Below are positions 57,741 to 64,000 of a DNA stretch of 64,000 nt, piece after piece. The notes under the pieces were generated by a model. It searched no databases and was not told the origin of the DNA. It saw only the letters and a program-made list of their open reading frames with translations. The DNA is taken from NCBI RefSeq assembly GCF_029813835.1, contig NZ_JARVKV010000007.1:1-64000 (forward strand), read 5' to 3'. Both the position numbers and the translations under genes were made by a program. The DNA comes from Streptomyces sp. DH37 (GTDB taxonomy: Bacteria > Actinomycetota > Actinomycetes > Streptomycetales > Streptomycetaceae). How positions within the stretch are numbered: the first letter of the stretch is position 1; each line of letters starts with the position of its first letter.

Positions 57741-57789
57741 TCACCCGGCATACGCGCCCCACCCCCTCGCCGCCCCCCTTCCCGGGCCC

Positions 57790-58974
57790 TCACACCCCGA
57801 TCCACGCGGCCATCCGCGTCAGCGTGTCCGGCGACCTGCGCCGCAGGTTCAACAGACCCCGCACCGTCTCCCGCACCCGGGGGTGGAAGCGGGTCTGCTG
57901 GGGCGCCAGTTCGCGGGCCTTCGCCAGCGAGGCGAGCGCCGCCTCGATCCGGCCGGTCTCCATCTCCGCGCGGGCCCGGTCCACCAGCAGGGCGGCCCGC
58001 CGCGACGCCGCCCAGCCGCGCGGCGGGCGGACGGCGCGCGCCGCGCTCAGCGCCTCGTCGTACTGGCGCAGTTCCAGCCGGGCGAACACCTCGTGCGCCC
58101 CGACGTTCGCGGGGCCGAAGGACAGCCAGTGCACCGTCCCCACCTCGCCCGTGCGCCGGGCGATCTCCCCGGCCCGCGCGAGGTGGGACTCCACCGCCGC
58201 CCCGTCGCCCGCGCGGGCCGCGATCACCGCCGCGCCCAGGTGGAGCTGCCCGGCCACCGCGAGGCTCTCCGTGCTCTCCCCGGCCTGGCGCAGCAGTTCG
58301 TGCCCGGCGGCCACCATGCGCAGGCCGATGCGGTGCTCGGCGTCCCGGCTGCGGTAGGACAGGGCCCGCTTGTACTGGCGGATCGCGCCGAGCACCGGGT
58401 CGCCGGCGTGCTCGGCGGCCCAGCCCATCCGGTCGAGCGCCACGACGGCCAGGTCGTAGCGGCCCAGCTTCGTCGTCACGTCGTGCGCGCTGCGGTACGC
58501 CGACGCCAGGGCCCGCCACACCTCGGTGCCCGGGCGCTCGCGGCAGGAGACGGTCAGGTCCGTCAGGAGGCCCGGCAGTTCCGCGGCCGCCTGGTACAGC
58601 CGCGCCCCCCGCACGTCGCGGCACAGCGCGTCGGCCGCCGTGACCAGTTCGGGCACCGGGGCGGTGGGGACGTGGGGGTCGGTCGGCAGGTCGTACAGGT
58701 CGAGCGCCTCGCGGATGGGCCGGACCAGGCCGCCGACGCGGTCGGGCCGGGGCGAGTGCGCGGGCTGCCCGGTCAGGGTGGCGACGTCGGTGCGCAGGGC
58801 CCTGGCGACGGCGGCCACGAACTGCGGGGAGGCGCTCTTGTGGCCGCTCTCGACATGGCGCAGGAGGCTGTAGGAGTAGGGGATGCGCTGGGCGAGCCCC
58901 TGCTGCGTGAGACCGGCGCGCTTCCGCTGAGCGGCGATCCGGTTACCGATGTGCTCGTCGTCGGGTGCGGGCAT
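57790..58974 (-). CDS. XRE helix-turn-helix regulator with TPR-like effector region
   Basis: 394-residue regulator. The XRE helix-turn-helix (residues 8-65) contains IGNRIAAQRKRAGLTQQGLA and YSYSLLRHVESGHKSASPQF. The long C-terminus (about 90-394) is a helical repeat region like that of Streptomyces AfsR/GbnR-like regulators (for example QYKRALSYRSRDAEHRIGLR and ARAEMETGRIEAALASLAKA). ATG at 58974 follows GGAGGG. It lies upstream of the DUF6415 operon and diverges from the flavoprotein gene at 59073. The ligand is unknown. Confidence 0.88.
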   Translation of the reverse strand: MPAPDDEHIGNRIAAQRKRAGLTQQGLAQRIPYSYSLLRHVESGHKSASPQFVAAVARALRTDVATLTGQPAHSPRPDRVGGLVRPIREALDLYDLPTDPHVPTAPVPELVTAADALCRDVRGARLYQAAAELPGLLTDLTVSCRERPGTEVWRALASAYRSAHDVTTKLGRYDLAVVALDRMGWAAEHAGDPVLGAIRQYKRALSYRSRDAEHRIGLRMVAAGHELLRQAGESTESLAVAGQLHLGAAVIAARAGDGAAVESHLARAGEIARRTGEVGTVHWLSFGPANVGAHEVFARLELRQYDEALSAARAVRPPRGWAASRRAALLVDRARAEMETGRIEAALASLAKARELAPQQTRFHPRVRETVRGLLNLRRRSPDTLTRMAAWIGV

Positions 58975-59072
58975 ACCGGGTCCCTCCGTTCCTCGCGGCA
59001 TCTGAACGGTACCCGCGACCCGCCGTCCGTCCCAGCGAGTTCGCACTGATCGGGTGTGGTGAACTGCGAAGC

Positions 59073-59636
59073 ATGAGGAACCGAGTCATGTACCTCTTCG
59101 GTTGCGCCTCCCCGCCCGTCGTATACGTCGACCGCGCGATCCGCGACGCGCAGGCGCGGGGGTGGGACGTGTGCCTGGGGTTGACGCCGAGCGCGCGGGA
59201 GTGGCTGGAGGACCGGCTGCCGGAGCTGGAGGAGCTGACCGGTCACCCGGTGCGCAGCGCCTACCGGTCCTACGGCCAGCCGGAGACGTGGCCCAGGACG
59301 GACGTCGTGGTGGTGGCGCCGGCGACCCTGCACACGGTCAACTCCTGTGCGCTGGGGATCACTTCGACGTTCGTCGTGGGCTTCGCGGCGGAGGCGATGG
59401 GCAAGCGCATCCCGCTGGTGGTGATGCCGTGCCTGAACTCCACCTACGCCCGGCACCCGCAGTTCGAGCGCTCGGTGGAGACCCTGCGCGGGGAGGGCGT
59501 GCGGGTGCTGTACGGCCCCGGCGGCTTCGTGCCGAACCCGCCGGGGCAGGGCCGGCCGGAGGAGTACCCGTGGCACCTGGCGCTGGACGCCGCGCGGGAG
59601 GCGGTGGAGCGGGGCCGGCCGGGCGGGCGGGACTGA
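59073..59636 (+). CDS. Flavoprotein (HFCD-type) domain protein
   Basis: 187-residue protein of the flavoprotein family (HFCD/lantibiotic decarboxylase fold) with an FMN-type Rossmann start, VMYLFGCASPPVVYVDRAI, followed by TDVVVVAPATLHTVNSCALG, in which ATLHTVNS takes the place of the PASANT-like loop, and RIPLVVMPCLNSTY. It might decarboxylate Cys or act on another substrate. It diverges from the XRE gene, a common arrangement in Streptomyces. ATG at 59073 lacks a strong ribosome site. Confidence 0.82.
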   Translation: MRNRVMYLFGCASPPVVYVDRAIRDAQARGWDVCLGLTPSAREWLEDRLPELEELTGHPVRSAYRSYGQPETWPRTDVVVVAPATLHTVNSCALGITSTFVVGFAAEAMGKRIPLVVMPCLNSTYARHPQFERSVETLRGEGVRVLYGPGGFVPNPPGQGRPEEYPWHLALDAAREAVERGRPGGRD

Positions 59637-59759
59637 CCGGGCGGCCGGACCGCCGCCGGGGCCGGGCGGACCGATGACGCCGGACACGGGAGGCCGGGGC
59701 CGGGGACGGGTCCTCCCTCCGGCGCGGACGGCAGGGGAAGGGGAGGAAGGGGCCCGGGA

Positions 59760-60389
59760 GTGCTGGAGCGGCTCGACCGGGCCGCGGAGCACATCGGGCG
59801 GAACCCCGACCAGCCGACCGACACGGCCGGACTGGCGCGGATCGCCCTCAGGCCGGAGCACCGCCTCCGGCGGCTGGCCCCCGCGCCGGCCGGCATGGGG
59901 CTGTCGGGGGAGCGGACGCCGCTCGACGTCGCGGTGCGCTGCGGCTGCGGCTACGGCTGCGATTACGACCACGGCCCGGGTGAGGCGTTCGCCCGCGCGT
60001 TCCGCGCCGCGCGCGGCGTCGGGCCCGGTGAGGCCGGGCGGACGGGCGCGGCCCCGCACCCCCAGCCGCCGATGTCCTTCCGGCTCGCCGTTCAAGGGGG
60101 CGTCGGCATGCGGTACCGGGTGGTGGAGGAGGGGGAGTTCGGCGTGGTCGGGCGCAGGGCGCGCGTCCCCCCGGTGCACGAGGGCCCGGACCCGGCGATC
60201 GTCGGGTCCGGGCGGAGCGCCGACCGGGAGACGGCGGCGCTCCGGCACCCGTGGCGGGACGTGTTCACCCGGTGGTTCCCGTCCAGCCCGTACCGCGGCC
60301 TGAGGGTCCCCTCTCCGGCACGAGTTCCGGCACGGGCTCCGGCACGAATTCCGGGAAGGTGCGCCGGCGCCGTGCGCGACGCCGGGTGA
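59760..60389 (+). pseudogene. Decayed AraC-family regulator with GyrI-like domain
   Basis: One open frame of 209 residues contains recognisable blocks of AraC/GyrI-like regulators: MLERLDRAAEHIGRNPDQPT, then GERTPLDVAVRCGCGYG, GEAFARAFRAARGVGPGEAG and MRYRVVEEGEFGVVGRRARV. A part of the first helix-turn-helix is missing (GMGLSGERT), the second is disturbed around CGCGYGCDYDHG, and the GyrI-like middle is cut from IVGSGRS to the C-terminal block WRDVFTRWFPSSPYRG, after which it becomes low-complexity sequence. It is probably non-functional. No clear ribosome site is visible. Confidence 0.7.
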
Positions 60390-60442
60390 ACGGGAGGGCC
60401 CGAGCCGCCCCCACGCGGCTCGGACCCGGTCCCTGTTCTTCG

Positions 60443-60480
60443 GCCCGGGTTCCATCCCCTCGCCGGGACGGAACCCGGGC
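60443..60480. terminator. Hairpin between the AraC relic and a convergent ATPase gene
   Basis: GCCCGGGTTCC (60443-60453) pairs with GGAACCCGGGC (60470-60480), an 11-bp perfect stem with a 16-base loop that can pair further. Confidence 0.75.
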
Positions 60481-60507
60481 CGTTGCGGTCATCCGGCACC
60501 GGACGGC

Positions 60508-60951
60508 TCAGGGCCGGATGACGGCCCACACGATGTGGCCCAGTCCGAGTCCTGCGGACTCCACCCCCCAGGCCTGTGTGAGCGATTCGATCAGCTGGAG
60601 TCCGCGGCCGCGCTCCTCGTCGGCCCCGGGGAAGCACAGGACCGGGGTGCTGGCGTAGCTGCCCTGGTCGCGCACCTCGATGCGTATCTGGTCGTCGGCG
60701 ACGTACAGCAGGCAGCCGATCCGGTCGCTGTCCGTGTGCAGTACGGCGTTGGTGAACAGTTCGGAGACCACCAGCCGTGCCGTGTGGCAGGCCTCCGGAG
60801 CGAGGCCCCACTGGCGCAGGCGCTCGAAGGCCCGGTTGCGGGCGTCGGCCACGGAGACGGACTGGGCCGGGAGTTCGAAGGTCTCCTGGCGCAGGTCAGG
60901 GCACACGCCGACCGCGCTCGGGAGCGTCATCGTGCCTAGCGGGAACGCCAC
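60508..60951 (-). CDS. Anti-sigma-type histidine-kinase-like ATPase
   Basis: 147-residue HATPase_c protein. The N box is ARLVVSELFTNAVLHTDSDR near residue 60, G1 is IRIEVRDQG, and G2 is ERGRGLQLIESL. There is no other domain. GTG at 60951 is favoured by GGAAAGGTGG upstream. It diverges from the XRE-DUF5753 gene and forms, with it and the DUF397 gene, a three-part group repeated many times in Streptomyces genomes (WhiJ-like loci), thought to control development. Confidence 0.86.
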   Translation of the reverse strand: MAFPLGTMTLPSAVGVCPDLRQETFELPAQSVSVADARNRAFERLRQWGLAPEACHTARLVVSELFTNAVLHTDSDRIGCLLYVADDQIRIEVRDQGSYASTPVLCFPGADEERGRGLQLIESLTQAWGVESAGLGLGHIVWAVIRP

Positions 60952-61120
60952 GGCCGTCCACCTTTCCGTCCGTCTGCCTGCGGGGCCCCTCACTATCCTC
61001 GCTGCGGTAGGCAGAAGGCAAGAGGCGTCTTGCAAATTGCAGAATATTCGAGGCAGGCTGCGTACGTCATCGACGGTGTGTCAGACTCTCTTTCCGACCA
61101 GGGGTTCAGAGGGAGGGAAC

Positions 61121-61960
61121 GTGGCGACCGTCGGGCGGATCGTGCTGGGGCTGCGCCTCCGCGACCTGCGGGAACGCGCCGGATGCTCCCTCGAGGAGGC
61201 CGCCGCCGCGCTCAGCGTCAACGCCGCGACGGTACGGCGGATGGAGAAGGCCGAAGTCGGCCTGAAACCGCTGTTCGTGGAGAAGCTGCTGGAGACCTAC
61301 GGGGTCGAACGGCCGGAGATCGACTCCTTCCTGGCGCTGGTGGAGGAGTCCCGCAAACCGGGATGGTGGCACCGGTTCCGTGACGTACTGCCCGACTGGT
61401 TCGGCCTGTACGTCAGTCTGGAGGGCTCCGCGAGCGTCATCCGCGGCTACGAACCCCACTGCGTCCCCGGCCTGCTCCAGACCGAGGACTACGCCCGCGC
61501 CCTGCTGCGCACCGGCTTCCCCTGCGCGCCCGACGAGGAACTCGAGCGCCGGGTCGCGCTGCGCATGGGCCGGCAGCCGCTCCTCGCCGGGACCGGCGCC
61601 CCGCACCTGTGGGTCGTGATGGACGAAACGGTCCTGCGCAGGCCCGTCGGGGGTCCGGAGGTCATGCGGGCGCAGATCGACAGGCTCCTGGAGGCGATCG
61701 AGCTGCCGAACGTCACCCTCCAGGTCCTGACGTTCGACGCGGGCCCGCACCCGGGCATGTTCGGGCCCTTCCAGTTGTTCCGGTTCGACATACCGGAACT
61801 GCCGGACATCGTCTACACCGAGAGCCTCACCGGCGCCGTCTATCTGGACGAGCGCCCCGACACGGCCGCCTACCTGGAGGTGTTGGACCGCATGGGTGCG
61901 CAGGCCGTATCAGTACGACACACCGAGGAGTTCCTCGGTGACATTCGCAAGGAGTTCTGA
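61121..61960 (+). CDS. XRE-DUF5753 regulator (WhiJ-like)
   Basis: 279-residue DNA-binding protein. The helix-turn-helix covers residues 10-60 (LRLRDLRERAGCSLEEAAAA, VNAATVRRMEKAEVG). The DUF5753 domain starts near residue 95 with FGLYVSLEGSASVIRGYEPH, then VPGLLQTEDYARALL and the C-terminal DIVYTESLTGAVYLDERPD. GTG at 61121 follows GGGAGGGAA. The DUF397 gene starts 3 bases after its stop and should be its small partner that relieves repression. Confidence 0.92.
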   Translation: MATVGRIVLGLRLRDLRERAGCSLEEAAAALSVNAATVRRMEKAEVGLKPLFVEKLLETYGVERPEIDSFLALVEESRKPGWWHRFRDVLPDWFGLYVSLEGSASVIRGYEPHCVPGLLQTEDYARALLRTGFPCAPDEELERRVALRMGRQPLLAGTGAPHLWVVMDETVLRRPVGGPEVMRAQIDRLLEAIELPNVTLQVLTFDAGPHPGMFGPFQLFRFDIPELPDIVYTESLTGAVYLDERPDTAAYLEVLDRMGAQAVSVRHTEEFLGDIRKEF

Positions 61961-61963
61961 CCG

Positions 61964-62200
61964 ATGGGTCACATTTACAACGGGATGCCGGCCAGGGAGC
62001 TCGGGACCGAGGGCTGGCACAAGCCGTGGAGCGGCACCAACGGCGGCAACTGCGTGGAAGCGATGAAGCTCGGCGACGGCCGGGTGGCCCTGCGGCAGTC
62101 CAGCGACCCCGACGGTCCTGCCCTGATCTACACCTACCAGGAGATCGAGTCCTTCATCCGGGGCGCCAAGCTCGGGGAAGCCGACTTCCTGCTCGCCTGA
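61964..62200 (+). CDS. DUF397 protein
   Basis: 78-residue small protein with the DUF397 pattern WHKPWSGTNGGNCVEAMKLG, then VALRQSSDPDGPALIYTYQE and FIRGAKLGEADFLL. DUF397 proteins act as antagonists or partners of the XRE-DUF5753 proteins next to them. ATG at 61964 follows the XRE gene by 3 bases, with its ribosome site in the end of that gene (AAGGAG). Confidence 0.9.
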   Translation: MGHIYNGMPARELGTEGWHKPWSGTNGGNCVEAMKLGDGRVALRQSSDPDGPALIYTYQEIESFIRGAKLGEADFLLA

Positions 62201-62243
62201 ACCAGCCCCTCCTCGACCGCGACCACCCCCCACGGGAGACCAG

Positions 62244-63065
62244 ATGACCGCCCAGGGCTTCTCCGCCGACGACATCGACACCAGCAGACCGCACTCGGCG
62301 CGCATGTACGACTACTTCCTCGGAGGCAAGACCAACTACGAGGCCGACATCCAGGGCGCGGAGGCGGTCATCTCCTTCTGGCCCGGCGTGCGCACCGGCG
62401 CCCGTGTCAACCGCGCCTTCATGCACCGGGCGTCCCGGTGGCTGGTGCGCGAGGCGGGCATCCGGCAGTTCCTGGACATCGGCACGGGCATACCCACCGA
62501 GCCCAACCTGCACCAGGTCGTCCAGGCCATCGCACCCGAGGCGCGGGTCGTCTACGCCGACAACGACCCCATCGTGCTGCGCTACGCGCAGGCGCTGCTG
62601 CGCAGCACGCCCGAGGGCCGCACCGTGTACCTGCACGCGGACGCGACCGACCCCGAGTCGCTCCTGAACCACCCCGAGCTGCGCGAGGCCCTGGACATGA
62701 GCCGGCCGGTCGGGCTCTCCCTCAACGCGCTGCTCCACTACATCGGCGACGACAGCGGGCCGCACGAGATCGTCGCGCGCCTGGTCGACGCGCTGCCGTC
62801 GGGCAGCTACCTCACCCTCACCCACTGCACCCCCGATCTCGACCCCGAGACCTGGGAGCGCCTGAGCAGCCTCTCCATGTCCGGCTCCGCCGCCTCGGCC
62901 AAGGCCCGGACACGCGAGGAGATCCTGCGGTTCTTCGACGGACTGGAGTTCGTCGACCCCGGCCTCACCGTGCCGCACCGCTGGAGGCCGGAGCCGGACC
63001 AGCCCCTGGCGGACGCCTCCGACGCCGAGGTGTCCCTCTACGCGGGCGTCGCCCGCAAGCCCTGA
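62244..63065 (+). CDS. SAM-dependent methyltransferase (DUF574 / PF04672 type)
   Basis: 273-residue methyltransferase of a Streptomyces-typical family. The start is PHSARMYDYFLGGKTNYEAD, the SAM motif I is FLDIGTGIPTEPNLHQVVQA near residue 80, and the acidic strand is RVVYADNDPIVL. The substrate is unknown. GGGAGACC precedes ATG 62244, and the gene follows DUF397 by 43 bases, so it may belong to the same transcript. A link with the regulator trio is recurrent in Streptomyces. Confidence 0.92.
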   Translation: MTAQGFSADDIDTSRPHSARMYDYFLGGKTNYEADIQGAEAVISFWPGVRTGARVNRAFMHRASRWLVREAGIRQFLDIGTGIPTEPNLHQVVQAIAPEARVVYADNDPIVLRYAQALLRSTPEGRTVYLHADATDPESLLNHPELREALDMSRPVGLSLNALLHYIGDDSGPHEIVARLVDALPSGSYLTLTHCTPDLDPETWERLSSLSMSGSAASAKARTREEILRFFDGLEFVDPGLTVPHRWRPEPDQPLADASDAEVSLYAGVARKP

Positions 63066-63317
63066 GCCCCGCCCGGCTCCCGCCCCGCCCGCGCACCGCC
63101 GGACACGTTCCGGCGGGGCGGCGCGGCGGGGCGGGGGCGTGACGGGAGCGGCCCCGGGTGCGTAGCCGACGATCCGCCGCTTCCGGCCCGGCGGCGAGCG
63201 CAGCGGGCACCGGGTCCACCCCGTCCCGCGCGCGGGGGCCCGATGGCAGGCGGTGCCTGCGAACTCCGGGCCAGGAGGGGGCAGGTGGTGCCCTGCCCGC
63301 CGACACGGGGAGCGCGG

Positions 63318-63974
63318 TCAGGACGCCCGCGCCCGGGAGGCGGGCCCGCGCCGCACCAGACAGGCCGCCAGGGCGCCCGCGCCGAAGAGGGCGAGCACCG
63401 GAACCGCCGCCCCCAGCCACGTCGCCCCGAGCCACTGCCCGCCGACGTAGCCGATGCCGGCGCTGTACACCGCCCAGGCCAGGCCCGCCAGGGCCGACCA
63501 CGGCAGGAACTCCCTGGTGCGCCGCTGCGCCGCGCCCGCCGCCAGGCTCATCACCGAGCGCCCGCCCGGGGCGAACCGGGCCAGGACGACCAGGGGGCCT
63601 CCGCCGCGCGCCAGCGCCCGCCCGAGCCGTTTCTGGGCCCCGGACAGCCGCCGCGAGCGGGCGACGGCCCGGGTGAAACGGGCGCTGCCGTGCCGGGCCA
63701 GCCGGTACACCGCGAGATCGCCCAGGACCGACGCCACGGCCGCGCAGAGCACCAGCGTGCAGATCTCGGGAAGGGGGGCGCCGGCGGCCGGCGCGGTGAT
63801 CGCGGCCGCGCCGGCGGCCGTGCTCGCGGCCGTCGTGCCCGCGGCGGCGGTCGCCGCGGCGATCACGATGACGCCGCTGGGCAGGAAGGGGAGGAAGACG
63901 TCGAGCAGCACGGACAGCGCTATGAGCACGTAGATCCAGGGGGCGTAGATCAACTCCCCCAGTGTTTCCTGCAC
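63318..63974 (-). CDS. DedA-family membrane protein
   Basis: 218-residue DedA/VTT-type protein with four to five hydrophobic segments (WIYVLIALSVLLDVFLPFLP, EICTLVLCAAVASVLGDLAV, SALAGLAWAVYSAGIGYVGG). The DedA signature RFAPGGRSVMSLAAG is present at about residue 130-145, with the acidic Asp of LLDVFLP and LGDLAVYRLAR. DedA proteins flip lipids or support membrane proton balance. The GTG at 63974 has GGGGGAG 5-6 bases upstream; a longer GTG at 63980 overlaps it. An Ala/Thr-rich insert near residue 45-65 is unusual. Confidence 0.87.
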   Translation of the reverse strand: MQETLGELIYAPWIYVLIALSVLLDVFLPFLPSGVIVIAAATAAAGTTAASTAAGAAAITAPAAGAPLPEICTLVLCAAVASVLGDLAVYRLARHGSARFTRAVARSRRLSGAQKRLGRALARGGGPLVVLARFAPGGRSVMSLAAGAAQRRTREFLPWSALAGLAWAVYSAGIGYVGGQWLGATWLGAAVPVLALFGAGALAACLVRRGPASRARAS

Positions 63975-64000
63975 GTTCACTCCCCCGGTGCGGCCCCGTC

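Overview
This is a high-GC actinobacterial chromosome segment, almost certainly Streptomyces. Supporting signs are strong third-position G/C bias, many GTG starts, GGAGG-type ribosome sites, coupled ATGA/GTGA overlaps, and typical Streptomyces families: DUF397/DUF5753 regulators, DUF3052, DUF4429, AhpE-like peroxiredoxin, paired TerD proteins, gas vesicle proteins and an SCO3933-type element protein. Everything here is read by eye; no database search was run.

Layout. 1-16.7 kb is housekeeping and accessory: a LysR regulator, a pirin, an RHS remnant, a stalked secreted amidase, an SGNH esterase, a glutamine amidotransferase/serine hydrolase pair, a leaderless MerR-aldo/keto reductase pair, a TetR/MFS efflux pair with a perfect operator, and a potassium channel. 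17-20.7 kb holds aceE and DUF3052. 20.8-31.4 kb is a tellurite/stress (Ter) region: AhpE, two TerD, a TerC/DUF475 membrane protein, two further TerD-like proteins, then a translationally coupled operon of a CitE/HpcH-like lyase, a four-domain fusion (phosphoribosyltransferase, TRSP, StiP-like, PELOTA-like) and a HAD phosphatase. 31.4-34 kb has FmdB, coiled-coil and DUF4097 proteins.

34,085-48,440 is an integrative and conjugative element of the AICE type, inserted in the 3' half of a tRNA-Val(UAC) gene and bounded by a perfect 43-bp direct repeat. Its core runs int, xis, rep, spd genes, traB, an SCO3933-like regulator, a GntR repressor with four matching operators, and a divergent Nudix gene. 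Its lower-GC cargo is an ATPase-Toprim (OLD-like) protein, a BsuBI/PstI-type restriction-modification pair and an orphan 5S rRNA gene with its own terminator and compensated helices. That 5S gene on a mobile defence cargo is the most unusual item in the window. Insertion also rewrote the tRNA end: the restored tRNA carries an encoded CCA, while the chromosomal 3' end left at attR does not.

48.5-64 kb is chromosome again: a cold-shock-like protein, a two-domain alpha/beta hydrolase under a MerR-type promoter, a Rid protein, TerB, and a compact gas-vesicle-like operon (GvpF/L, GvpK, a GvpJ-like protein fused to two GRAM/PH-like domains, a GvpJ-like protein with a zinc ribbon). Then come DUF6415 and XRE genes, a flavoprotein, a decayed AraC/GyrI-like regulator, an ATPase/XRE-DUF5753/DUF397 signalling trio, a DUF574-type methyltransferase and a DedA protein.
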